Assembly: GCF_003946345.1 (NCBI RefSeq)
Contig: NZ_RHNY01000007.1
Span: 1-64,000 of the forward strand
Length of the DNA stretch: 64,000 bases
Origin: Levilactobacillus tongjiangensis
GTDB taxonomy: Bacteria; Bacillota; Bacilli; Lactobacillales; Lactobacillaceae
Direction of reading: 5' to 3'
This document shows positions 34,301 through 42,615 of this stretch, piece after piece; position 1 is the first letter of the stretch, and each line of letters begins with the position of its first letter. A model generated the notes under the pieces. The model was not told where the DNA came from. It did no database searches and saw only the letters and a list, made by a program, of their open reading frames with translations. Position numbers and translations under genes: made by a program.

Positions 34301-35470
34301 ATGGGAATGTCTAAGTTTAAAGGGGTCGTTTTGGCCGTGTTGTTCACGGTGACCCTGGGTGGGGCCGTAGCCACGGGGACAACGGCACACGCCGCTACAT
34401 ATACCACGGTTTCCACGACCAACGTGACGAAAGCTGCTTATCACAAGAAGAGTACCGCGGGGGCCATTTATAATAAGGCACACAATCGTCGGATCGCCAC
34501 GATGAAGGGCTATCCGAACACGACTTGGTACGTGACGCAACACGCGACGTTGAAGCACGCAAATTCCAAGGGGATTTACTACTACGTTCAGAACAAGGCT
34601 GGGTCCGTTAAGGGCTGGATCTGGCACGGATACCTGACTAAGGGGAAAGCACCATTTGGCTTGAAGTACTCTAAGAATGCCATCGCCATGGACTATACGA
34701 CGGGGAAGGCCGTTTGGTCAAAGAGTGCTAATACTGCGCGGCCAATTGCTTCCGTCTCAAAGTTAATGACGTTATACCTGGTTCTCCAAAAAGTCGATGG
34801 TAGTTCCAGCAAGTGGAATGAAGTTGTTGATACCAGTAGCAAGGGCTTGATTTCCATGAGTCAAAGTTCGTCGTGTGGCGGGTTCCTGTTCAAGACCGGT
34901 CATAAGTACACGGTTAAGGACCTTTACGACGCAGCACTATTGGATTCGTCAAACAATGCCGCTATCGCACTGGGGCAATGGGTGGCCGGTTCTAACGCGA
35001 AGTTCATTCAACAAATGAACGCGCAAGCTAAGACTTGGAATTTGGATAAGGCCAGCTTTGTATCCGCCTCAGGTTTGGAAAACAGTGATTTAAAGGTCTT
35101 TGGCTACGCGTACGGGAGTGCGAACGCCAACATGGTTTCGGCCAAGGATGTGGCCTTGATTGCGCGCCACTTGATTCAGGACTATCCACGAATCTTGACT
35201 GACGGTTCCGTTGGGTCTAAAACGGTGGATGGCCAATTGACCTACAACTACAACAACCTGTTAAAGGGGCGGAAGTACTATCAGGCTGCCCTTAACGTTG
35301 ATGGGTTGAAGACAGGATACACGCCATTGGCTGGTTACTGTTTCGTTGGGACTGGTCAAAAGACCGGTAAGCACCGGGTCATCACGGTCGTTCTGCACGA
35401 TGAGAACGAGTTCACGGAGACTCGTTCGTTGATGAATCAGGCGTACAGTTACAGCAGCATGTCAGACTAA
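34301..35470 (+). CDS. D-alanyl-D-alanine carboxypeptidase (S11 family), second paralog
   Basis: 389 residues, the same length and order as its neighbour: signal peptide to about residue 31, wall-binding region, then SVSK (Ser151), DSSNNAAIAL and DGLKTGYTPL. The mature regions are closely similar to the first paralog; the SH3-like part and signal differ more. The codons differ even where residues agree, so the duplication is not recent. GAGGA precedes the ATG. Confidence 0.9.
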   Translation: MGMSKFKGVVLAVLFTVTLGGAVATGTTAHAATYTTVSTTNVTKAAYHKKSTAGAIYNKAHNRRIATMKGYPNTTWYVTQHATLKHANSKGIYYYVQNKAGSVKGWIWHGYLTKGKAPFGLKYSKNAIAMDYTTGKAVWSKSANTARPIASVSKLMTLYLVLQKVDGSSSKWNEVVDTSSKGLISMSQSSSCGGFLFKTGHKYTVKDLYDAALLDSSNNAAIALGQWVAGSNAKFIQQMNAQAKTWNLDKASFVSASGLENSDLKVFGYAYGSANANMVSAKDVALIARHLIQDYPRILTDGSVGSKTVDGQLTYNYNNLLKGRKYYQAALNVDGLKTGYTPLAGYCFVGTGQKTGKHRVITVVLHDENEFTETRSLMNQAYSYSSMSD

Positions 35471-35532
35471 TTTTAAGTCGATAATGCTTTACTATTCTTG
35501 GTTTGATAACAGTTTTCGAACTTTCAACCTTT
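35465..35532. repeat. 60-bp repeat, second copy
   Basis: It begins within the stop region of the carboxypeptidase gene. It has GACTAATTTTAAGTC, TTGATAAC, GTTTTC and CTTTCAACCTTT in the same order as at 1837-1895. Confidence 0.55.
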
Positions 35533-35552
35533 AGCTATATATGTTTAGAACG

Positions 35553-35589
35553 CAAAAAGGAGTTGAGACAAAAGTCTCAACTCTTTTTT
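35553..35589. terminator. bidirectional terminator
   Basis: AAAAAGGAGTTGAGAC and GTCTCAACTCTTTTTT form a strong stem between convergent genes. TATATATGTTTAGAACGC just before it is the inverted form of the recurrent terminator tail. Confidence 0.88.
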
Positions 35590-35613
35590 ATGTTCTAGTT
35601 TAGTTTGAAGTAA

Positions 35614-36285
35614 TTAGTCAGTCGTTAACCAAGCCTCAGGTTGGGCCATGGCATCCCGTAAATCCTGATAGAACTGGCTGACATGATAGCCATCGGCAAC
35701 GGCATGGTGAATGGTAAATGAGAGCGGCATAGTGGTCTTACCGCCTTTTGTCGTATATTGCCCAGCCTGGATGACCGGGAAGTACGTATTGAGTGGCGTG
35801 AATGGTAGCGGCGTGTAACTGGTGAAGTCCAGCCAGGGAATACTACCGATCATGTAGAGGTTAGCGCTTTGTGGTGCTTTAGGCATGGGCGTGTGTTGGG
35901 ACCCAAAACGCTTAATATCCTGCAAGTAGTCTTGATAGAATTGGGAAAAGTTAGGGCTGTATGCCGTCCAGAGGCTAGAAATACTGTGATCATCTTCATG
36001 CAGGACACTGTATGAGGGATGGACGACGTCGAATTCAACCAGTTGATCGTCGACCATGCCGACGCGAAATTCTGGATGGCGCGTCAGCACCTGGCTAACT
36101 AGAAAAAGGTAGGCGGCGTTGAACTTGACTTCGTGACGATGAGCCCAGTCTAAAGTTGCTGTGATATCAATCGTGGCGTTGACGGTGAAACCGGTGGGCA
36201 TCATTTTAGTAAAGTAATAGAAATACTCGCGGCGCGGCCAAGTTGTTTGGTTGATTGGGTGGTAGTTGGTATTAATGGTTGTCAT
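35614..36285 (-). CDS. chloramphenicol acetyltransferase-like protein (CatA fold)
   Basis: A 223-residue protein. The active-site pattern HHAVADGYH (near residue 193-201) and the PWLDFTSY block match the CatA family, and the N-terminal WPRREYFYYF is typical. Lactobacilli often carry such chromosomal genes without proven resistance, so acetyl transfer to chloramphenicol is not established. It is last of a three-gene minus-strand operon with a GIY-YIG-like protein and a DUF2087 regulator; the gap is 9 bp. Confidence 0.78.
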   Translation of the reverse strand: MTTINTNYHPINQTTWPRREYFYYFTKMMPTGFTVNATIDITATLDWAHRHEVKFNAAYLFLVSQVLTRHPEFRVGMVDDQLVEFDVVHPSYSVLHEDDHSISSLWTAYSPNFSQFYQDYLQDIKRFGSQHTPMPKAPQSANLYMIGSIPWLDFTSYTPLPFTPLNTYFPVIQAGQYTTKGGKTTMPLSFTIHHAVADGYHVSQFYQDLRDAMAQPEAWLTTD

Positions 36286-36294
36286 GAAAACTCC

Positions 36295-36624
36295 TTATTT
36301 TTGGTTATAGGCAGGCTGACATTTAGCGAGCCAAGTTTGTTTGAGGTCCTTGAGTGTTTGTCTGAGATTCGTCACCTCGGTGGTTTCCTCTTCCCACAGG
36401 ACTTCGTAGGTGAAGGCAGACTCGCCAAAGGTGTTCCAGTCGGCTTGCAGCGGACTGGTCCGGTAGAAATTTTTGTTGAGGTTGAGGCGATAATATCCCC
36501 AACGATTATGCGTGTTGGCAACGGTGTCGATGAAGGTTTTACCATTCTTGGTGTTTTTGATTTGAATGACGCCGTACTTGGTCGGGGTCGCTTTGTATTG
36601 TCGAATGCGTTCTTTTTTGTCCAT
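36295..36624 (-). CDS. GIY-YIG-like small protein, degenerate
   Basis: 109 residues. YGVIQIKNTKNGKTFIDTV aligns with the first two strands of GIY-YIG domains, and LQADWNTFGESAFTYEVL with the later helix-strand. The defining Tyr of GIY is Ile here, and YIG is FID, so nuclease activity is unlikely. The two-base gap from the upstream regulator gene shows cotranscription. Confidence 0.6.
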   Translation of the reverse strand: MDKKERIRQYKATPTKYGVIQIKNTKNGKTFIDTVANTHNRWGYYRLNLNKNFYRTSPLQADWNTFGESAFTYEVLWEEETTEVTNLRQTLKDLKQTWLAKCQPAYNQK

Positions 36625-36626
36625 GA

Positions 36627-37370
36627 TTACTCCTTAAAAGTGAGGCGCCAATAGTCCTGACCATCCGCGGTCCGTGCCAGAAATCCGTAGTCGATAAGGT
36701 AGCGGCGTAACCGGACGTAATCGTCAAAGATTGGGACTAACAGGTCGTTCATGGTGCGCTCAGTAAAATGCTGGGTCGTTGGAATTTCTAAGCTCACCCG
36801 CTTTAATACCGCTAAGATGGCCTTGTGTTGCTTAGGCCAGCGTTTGAGCCGCAACTTATCGCCAGGCTCGAAATACTTTTGAAGGATCTGATGATAGTCA
36901 CGCTGTGTAATAGCAATGGGGCCGTTAGCTTGGGTTGCTAGTGGCAGTGCGATGGGGGTATCTCGTTCAGGGTTATTGAAGACTTGATTATAAATAGCGA
37001 GGTAGAGCTTGGCCTGCTTGGCCTTTTCGCGGAACGTAAATTTTTGGTGACGAATGGTGGCGGCTGCCACGTGGTTGTCCTGAGCAATTGTGGCATCCTT
37101 GACACCTTGACTAAATGCAACGAGTAAATCACGTTGCTTGGTGGTCAACGTGTTGTATTTGGATGACGATTGAATGAGTTGGTTGATGGCGTCCGGATGG
37201 GCTGATTGAATATGGTGATTGATCATTTCAGCGGCCGGGTAAAAGGCATCGTGTAGGTGGAAGACCTGATCTTGTTGAAAGTCTTGACCACAATAATTGC
37301 AAATATAAGCGGTAGCAGTGGTGTGCCACCCCTGTTCAATTTCAGATAGTGTTAATGTTGCGAGATCCAT
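36627..37370 (-). CDS. DUF2087-containing transcriptional regulator with zinc finger
   Basis: 247 residues; ATG 37370 has GGAGGG upstream. A CNYCGQDF...H..H metal-binding motif lies at about 23-55. A LuxR-like helical region (SKYNTLTTKQRDLLVAFSQG) follows, then the C-terminal DUF2087 domain ending in DDYVRLRRYLIDYGFLAR..YWRL. It is first of the operon with the GIY-YIG-like and CAT-like genes and probably regulates them. The ligand is unknown. Confidence 0.78.
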   Translation of the reverse strand: MDLATLTLSEIEQGWHTTATAYICNYCGQDFQQDQVFHLHDAFYPAAEMINHHIQSAHPDAINQLIQSSSKYNTLTTKQRDLLVAFSQGVKDATIAQDNHVAAATIRHQKFTFREKAKQAKLYLAIYNQVFNNPERDTPIALPLATQANGPIAITQRDYHQILQKYFEPGDKLRLKRWPKQHKAILAVLKRVSLEIPTTQHFTERTMNDLLVPIFDDYVRLRRYLIDYGFLARTADGQDYWRLTFKE

Positions 37371-37593
37371 AGGTATCCCTCCAATAGCCATAATCATACA
37401 GATGTTTATTGAATCTGTCAACACAATCTACAAAAGTGGCCAAAATAATTACAATTCCGATGGAAATCATGCTACCGTTGGTTGGCCCAAGGGGTTAGGT
37501 TAGTATGATTTTATTTGTAAGCGGCCTGCCTTGCTTGGTTTCGATGGGCCAGGTATGATTGGGTCATGTTATTTTGACGGAGGGGTTGAGTAG

Positions 37594-38403
37594 ATGCTAC
37601 CAAGACTGATTGCCACGGACTTAGATGGCACCTTTTTAGATGTAAATGGGGCGTATAATCGTCAGAAGTTTGATGCCATATTGGGCGAAATGAAGGCTCG
37701 GGGCAGCCGATTTGTTGTGACGACTGGCGATCCCTTGGACCATGTGCAGGCGCTCTTTGCCCCGTTGCGGAACCGAGAACAGTTAACCTACGTGGTTGAG
37801 GATGGCGCCTTGATCACCACCGCCAGTGGTAGTCAGCTTCAGATGACGACCTTACCCCAGTTACATTGGCAGACGGCCGTCTCTTGGCTGGAAATGACGC
37901 CCATTATGGCGGGCTGCTTCATCATTGTTTGCGGTGCGGAGCGGGCATATACGACGTTGCCGGCCGACAGTCAGCGGTTTGCAGAGTCCCGCGAATTTTA
38001 TCCCAGTCTGACTTCGGTGGTAGATTTAACGACAGTGAGCGCGGCTATTTTGAAGCTTGATATTACGTGGCTGAGGACGGACGTCGTGGCGCAAGTTGCA
38101 GCGTTCAATACACGTTTTGCCGGCGAATTAGTCGGTGTTAGCAGTGGCTTGGGGGGGATGAACGTCTCACTCCCCCAGGTTAGTAAGGCCGCAGGATTGG
38201 CCTTTCTTGGCCAGCAGTGGGGCATCACGCCAGCAGAAATGGCTGCTTTTGGCGATTCTGGAAATGACCTGACCATGTTACAGCTGGTGGGTCAGGGATT
38301 CGCAGTGGCCAACGCTGCACCTGAACTGGCAACACAGCCGCATTTGAAAGGAACAAATGAGCAGGGCGCGGTCATGGCGCAGATTGCTGAATGGCTAGTT
38401 TGA
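37594..38403 (+). CDS. HAD-superfamily Cof-type phosphatase
   Basis: 269 residues. Motif I DLDGTFLD (Asp8, Asp10), a C2-type cap, and motif IV GDSGNDLTM are intact, as in sugar-phosphate phosphatases of the Cof/YidA group. It is first in a run of four same-strand genes with gaps of 85 bp or less. The substrate is unknown. Confidence 0.85.
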   Translation: MLPRLIATDLDGTFLDVNGAYNRQKFDAILGEMKARGSRFVVTTGDPLDHVQALFAPLRNREQLTYVVEDGALITTASGSQLQMTTLPQLHWQTAVSWLEMTPIMAGCFIIVCGAERAYTTLPADSQRFAESREFYPSLTSVVDLTTVSAAILKLDITWLRTDVVAQVAAFNTRFAGELVGVSSGLGGMNVSLPQVSKAAGLAFLGQQWGITPAEMAAFGDSGNDLTMLQLVGQGFAVANAAPELATQPHLKGTNEQGAVMAQIAEWLV

Positions 38404-38488
38404 GTGGCTAGTTTCCGTATCAAATAAAAGTTGGCGCCCTGAGTCACGGGTAGGGGGTACACTCGCTGGGAGTAGGGGGCGAGTAGCG

Positions 38489-39775
38489 ATGACGGATAGG
38501 ATAGCACAACTGGGGATGAGGCTGGTCAATGGTGAGGTGCGTTTTTACCGTAACCGGCAGATCAGTGCCATTCGCCAAGCGTTACGGTTGATATTCCCCA
38601 TTATTTTATTGGGGAGTCTGGCGGATTTCTTGGAGCAGTCCTGGTTACGAACGGATGGCTATTACTATCAAACACTGCACGTGGCGCGGTGGCTGTTTCA
38701 AGTGAAAATTCTACGGCAGTATTTGCGATTGATCGGCGCGGGTACCCTGGGATTGGCCGGAATCTTAATGGCATTTGCGGTGAGCTTTTACCTGGTGGTA
38801 CCAGTGACCCGGCACATGACGGATCGCCTGATGGCCGGAACGATTGCCGTGATTAGTCTGAAATTTTTTAACGTGACTCGGACCTCAGTTCTGGGTGGTC
38901 ACACGATCAAATGGGTGGCGACTGACCTGGGGATTCAGGGAATTCTAGTCGGTATTTTGGTGGGAGTACTCGTGGGAAATGGTTACCGTTGGGCACTCGG
39001 TCATCGTTCACCAGACTTGGAACAGATTCCAAGTACGCTGGTCATCACCTGCACTTGGTTAGTTGTGATGGCAGCTTTAGGTTTGCTTTGGGTCAGCACA
39101 CAGACGGTTAGTCTCAATTCTGCTTTTGCCAGCATCATTCGGTGGCCGTTTCGCTTGCCCCATTTCATTCTGGGCTTGCTGGGATATTGCGTTTTAAATG
39201 GGGCCTTTGAGTGGTTGGGGGTTCTAGGGCCGTTGTCAGCAAGCAGCGGGCAATCAATTGAATCTGCCCAGAATTTAGCAGCCGTGTTGGCACATCGTGG
39301 CTGGCAGTTGCCGCATCCGCTAACGCTGCATACGGTCGTCAGCGTTTATGCCAACGTTGGTGGAACGGGCATGATGCTCGCACTATTGTTGGCACTATTT
39401 TTGAGCCGCCCCACGGCGTGGCAACGGCGAATCGGTTGGCTGAGTCTGGTTCCAACCTTGGGAAACTTTAATGCCCCCATGATGGTCGGCTTACCTGTCA
39501 TTTTAAGCCCCCTGATGAGTATTCCATTCATTCTGGCTCCAAGTGCCTGTATTACACTTAGCTGGCTCTGTATCCGGCTTAAATGGGTTCCTACGGTGGC
39601 ATATCCATTATTGACTGGGACGCCGGGACCGTTGCAGGCCTATCTGGGAACTGGTGGTAGTTGGACCGCACTGGCTTTATCGTTGGCCGACTTAATCTTA
39701 AGTACGGCAATTTATTATCCCTTTGTTAAATTGGTGCAAGCGGCTCACCGGCAATTAGACGGGGAGGTGGCTTAA
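38489..39775 (+). CDS. PTS EIIC-like membrane protein (Lac/cellobiose family), degenerate
   Basis: 428 residues with about ten membrane helices. FNAPMMVGLPVILSPLMSIPFILAP aligns with the NxNEPVxFGLP region of EIIC. The conserved Glu of that motif is Ala here, and the usual His-containing loop before it cannot be recognised. No EIIA or EIIB gene is nearby. It may be an orphan permease with a different role. GGGGGCGAG precedes the ATG; the stop is 1 bp before the next start. Confidence 0.7.
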   Translation: MTDRIAQLGMRLVNGEVRFYRNRQISAIRQALRLIFPIILLGSLADFLEQSWLRTDGYYYQTLHVARWLFQVKILRQYLRLIGAGTLGLAGILMAFAVSFYLVVPVTRHMTDRLMAGTIAVISLKFFNVTRTSVLGGHTIKWVATDLGIQGILVGILVGVLVGNGYRWALGHRSPDLEQIPSTLVITCTWLVVMAALGLLWVSTQTVSLNSAFASIIRWPFRLPHFILGLLGYCVLNGAFEWLGVLGPLSASSGQSIESAQNLAAVLAHRGWQLPHPLTLHTVVSVYANVGGTGMMLALLLALFLSRPTAWQRRIGWLSLVPTLGNFNAPMMVGLPVILSPLMSIPFILAPSACITLSWLCIRLKWVPTVAYPLLTGTPGPLQAYLGTGGSWTALALSLADLILSTAIYYPFVKLVQAAHRQLDGEVA

Positions 39776-39776
39776 G

Positions 39777-40589
39777 ATGCGGCATACAAATTTGCACCGA
39801 CTTTGGGCAGTCTTATTGTTGTTGGTAGTGCTGTGCTTACCGGGATTTTGGTGGCAACCACATCAGGAGAAAATCGTGCGGGCTAACTATCAAAGCCTAA
39901 TGGCACCGGTGTTCTTCGTCCCCGGTTCAAGTGCGACCCAGAATCGGTTCAATGCGTTAGTTAAGGAGTTGAACCGGGAATCACCAACGACCCATAGTCT
40001 ATTACGGGTTGAGGTCATGACAAATGGTCGCTTGGAATACAGTGGAAATTTGAAGCAAGGGGACGAGCGGCCGTTCATCGTGGTGGGGTTTCAAAATCAT
40101 CGAGATGGTCCCGTCAACGTTCGCAAGCAGGCGGTCTGGTTTGCGACGGCCTTTCAGGCTTTAGAAAAGACGTATCATTTCACACACTTCTCGGCTATGG
40201 GCCACTCTAATGGTGGCCTGGTTCTGACATTGTTTATGGAACATGACCTGGCAAAGACTAAGACCAAAATTGATCGGTTAATGACCATTGCCACACCATT
40301 TAATTTGGAAGAGCAGGATGCTGCGGTCGACACTGACCTGTTCAAGGAGCTGAGTGGCGACCGCACCAACTTACCACGCAATGCAACGGTCTACTCCATT
40401 GCTGGGAGCAAAACATTTGCGAGCGATGGTATCGTCCCGTTCGACAGTGTGAATCGCGGGAAGTATATATTTCAAGATCAGGTGAAGCATTTTACGCAAA
40501 TTACGGTGACTGGAGCAAACGCTAATCATGCTGACCTGCCGGAAAATCAGCAGATTGTCGCACTTATTCGTCAAGACCTTTTATCCTAA
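39777..40589 (+). CDS. DUF915 alpha/beta hydrolase, first
   Basis: 270 residues. An N-terminal membrane anchor (about 10-25) precedes an extracytoplasmic hydrolase with nucleophile elbow MGHSNGG, a late Asp in IAGSKTFASDGIV and a His near the end (NHADLPEN). VFFVPGSSATQNRF is the typical DUF915 start. It follows the EIIC-like gene at once. A second DUF915 gene is at 44767-45534. Confidence 0.8.
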   Translation: MRHTNLHRLWAVLLLLVVLCLPGFWWQPHQEKIVRANYQSLMAPVFFVPGSSATQNRFNALVKELNRESPTTHSLLRVEVMTNGRLEYSGNLKQGDERPFIVVGFQNHRDGPVNVRKQAVWFATAFQALEKTYHFTHFSAMGHSNGGLVLTLFMEHDLAKTKTKIDRLMTIATPFNLEEQDAAVDTDLFKELSGDRTNLPRNATVYSIAGSKTFASDGIVPFDSVNRGKYIFQDQVKHFTQITVTGANANHADLPENQQIVALIRQDLLS

Positions 40590-40650
40590 TTGCGGTTTAT
40601 TTCACAACCTATTACGTGTAAACTGGAAGGTAAATGGAGGCCAAAGACGA

Positions 40651-41466
40651 ATGATTAAAATGATTGCGCTCGACCTAGACGAGACGTTACTGAATACAGA
40701 TAAAACAATCAGCGAAGAAAACGTGACAACGTTGCGTAAGCTGCATACGGCAGGTATCAAGGTGGTTCTCTGCACTGGCCGACCAATCAATGCAATCTGG
40801 GATTACCTGGAACAATTGGGGTTGACCACGGAAGAGGACTTTACGATTACGTTTAACGGGGCACTGGTTATTCAAAATACGACCAAAGATGAGCTGGCAC
40901 AGAGTGGGTTAAGTCGGACTGATTTTGAACCCCTCCACGCGTTTGCCCAAGAGAATGGGTACCCTCTGGATATTTTGGATTTTGAACAGGTTTATCCGGT
41001 AGCTGACTTGAAACCTTCCATCTATCAAAAGATGTTGAAGGCGCCGATGACTTTTACGCCCACAAAATTTGACGATTTACCTGATCATTTATTTAGTAAG
41101 GCGGTTATGGCTACGGACCCTGAAACCTTGGATCACGTGGTTGCCACCATTGGTGAGGGCCTGCGTCAGGAATATCACGTGGTTCGGTCACAGCCCAAAA
41201 TTCTGGAATTCTTGGCAGCTGGCATGGATAAGGCGGTTGGTTTAGGCCAATTGTTAACTCACTTTGGTTGGGACTTCGATGACCTGATGGCGTTTGGTGA
41301 TGCTGAAAATGACTTGGGCATGATTAAGGCAGCAGGTGATGGTGTCGCGATGTTAAACGGTCAGCCGGAGGTCAAATCCGCTGCAAACCATATCACACCA
41401 AAATCAAATAATGAGGCAGGAATTGCGGCTTACCTACAGGAGAAGTTCCCGGAATTATTAGGTTAA
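40651..41466 (+). CDS. HAD-superfamily Cof-type phosphatase (YidA-like)
   Basis: 271 residues. ATG 40651 has GGAGG upstream. DLDETLLN (Asp8, Asp10), TGRP, Lys in MDKAVG and GDAENDLGM are the HAD motifs. The cap is of C2b type as in YidA sugar phosphatases. It is about 60 bp downstream of the DUF915 gene. Confidence 0.87.
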   Translation: MIKMIALDLDETLLNTDKTISEENVTTLRKLHTAGIKVVLCTGRPINAIWDYLEQLGLTTEEDFTITFNGALVIQNTTKDELAQSGLSRTDFEPLHAFAQENGYPLDILDFEQVYPVADLKPSIYQKMLKAPMTFTPTKFDDLPDHLFSKAVMATDPETLDHVVATIGEGLRQEYHVVRSQPKILEFLAAGMDKAVGLGQLLTHFGWDFDDLMAFGDAENDLGMIKAAGDGVAMLNGQPEVKSAANHITPKSNNEAGIAAYLQEKFPELLG

Positions 41467-41543
41467 GTGAAACGCTTGCAATTTAGTTAATGAAGTGGCA
41501 CTATAAATGATGTATAGGATGAATATTAAGGAGGACAAGGGTT

Positions 41544-42191
41544 ATGAAACGTTTTATGGCTAAGCTAGGATTAGTGGCAGTGGCGCTGGGTACCCTCGGT
41601 GGGGTAGTTGCACCAACCGTTGCTAGTGCTAAAACCAAGCCAACTTTCACGAATACCGACTTGAAACGTTACTATAAGAATGCGACGTCCAAGACGGCGT
41701 TTTACTTCAAGACCTACAAGTCTGGTAAAAAGACTGGTGAAATGTTGATCTTTGGTGACTTTAACGGTAAGAACGCGAACGTGAAATACGGTGTGCCAAC
41801 TTCCGTGAAGTTCAGTAAGAACCGGCGAACGATGACCACTAAGTACAAGTTGATTGAGTTCAAGACCACGAAGGGTAAGACCACAACGTCACTGGCGAAA
41901 AAGGCCTATACTTTTAAGCTGACTAAGAAGAGTTCCACGAAGTTCTCTGCTAAGTTAACTGGGTCCAAGTTTAACCGGCGTTTAGGAACTACCGGGAAGA
42001 CATACAGCTACACGAAGACTAAGACTAGTCCAGCTAAGAGCTACGCAAACAAGTATGTGAAGCCAGCAATGAAGAAGGCTTACACGGAAGCATTCGACTC
42101 CTTACCAGCTGCTGATAAACAAGCTGCGGTAACGAAGTATACGAATAACGCCGTGAACACTATGATCAAGAACTTTAACTACAAGAGCTAA
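41544..42191 (+). CDS. secreted Lys/Thr-rich protein
   Basis: 215 residues. The signal peptide ends near VASA. The mature chain is extremely basic (Lys, Thr, Ser, Tyr) and beta-rich, and ends in a helical segment KYVKPAMKKAYTEAF. AAGGAGGA precedes the ATG. An imperfect cre-like stretch, GAAACGCTTGCA, lies at about 41469-41480. Probably surface-exposed; function unknown. Confidence 0.72.
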   Translation: MKRFMAKLGLVAVALGTLGGVVAPTVASAKTKPTFTNTDLKRYYKNATSKTAFYFKTYKSGKKTGEMLIFGDFNGKNANVKYGVPTSVKFSKNRRTMTTKYKLIEFKTTKGKTTTSLAKKAYTFKLTKKSSTKFSAKLTGSKFNRRLGTTGKTYSYTKTKTSPAKSYANKYVKPAMKKAYTEAFDSLPAADKQAAVTKYTNNAVNTMIKNFNYKS

Positions 42192-42208
42192 TTAGATGAA
42201 TCTGTTTG

Positions 42209-42239
42209 GTGACTGAAATTATTTCAGTCACCTTTTTTT
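42209..42239 (+). terminator. terminator of the secreted protein gene
   Basis: GGTGACTGAAA and TTTCAGTCACC form a perfect stem around TTA, followed by TTTTTTT. Confidence 0.9.
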
Positions 42240-42360
42240 GTGCTTAAGCCATTTCGGCCTGGCTAAGTTAACGTTGATGAGCTATTGAAAAGGTCGGTTA
42301 GTAGGATTACCTGGAACATAGAGGCTACGGACCGCTTTTGTTTAGGTCAACGTAGCCGAA

Positions 42361-42532
42361 GGTTGTCAGGGTGGCGGCCTGCTGTGTCGGTGTTACTGGT
42401 CTGGGCGAGCCCAGGTCAGTAACAGGGGACGAGCTTGAAGACCCACATGGGTTTTGGTGGGGCTTCAAGTCGAGCCGGAAGCCCGAACTTTGGCTGAAGG
42501 CGGCCCCACAGCAGGCACCCACCCTGACAACC
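42361..42532 (+). repeat. dispersed structured repeat, copy E
   Basis: The 26-bp arms at 42361-42386 and 42507-42532 pair at about 24 positions. Inside are the hairpin GTTACTG..CTGGG/CCCAG..CAGTAAC and the core CTTGAAG (42434-42440) / CTTCAAG (42463-42469), with the A-G mismatch and CCCAC/GTGGG pairs. Single copy between the secreted-protein and nucleoside-hydrolase terminators. Open frames across it on both strands are products of the repeat. Confidence 0.85.
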
Positions 42533-42554
42533 GGAACCGGCATTAGAACCGAAC

Positions 42555-42586
42555 AACAAAAAAGTCCCGGACAAATATCCAGGACT
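42555..42586 (-). terminator. terminator of the nucleoside hydrolase gene
   Basis: On the minus strand GTCCTGGA and TCCGGGAC pair around TATTTG and run into TTTTTTG. Confidence 0.85.
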
Positions 42587-42615
42587 CTCAGTGAAATAAG
42601 TATTTGGGATAAAGC

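Noticed and set aside
35614-36285. Calling the CatA-like gene a chloramphenicol resistance gene
   Set aside because: The active-site pattern is present but substrate cannot be told from sequence; chromosomal relatives are not always resistance genes.
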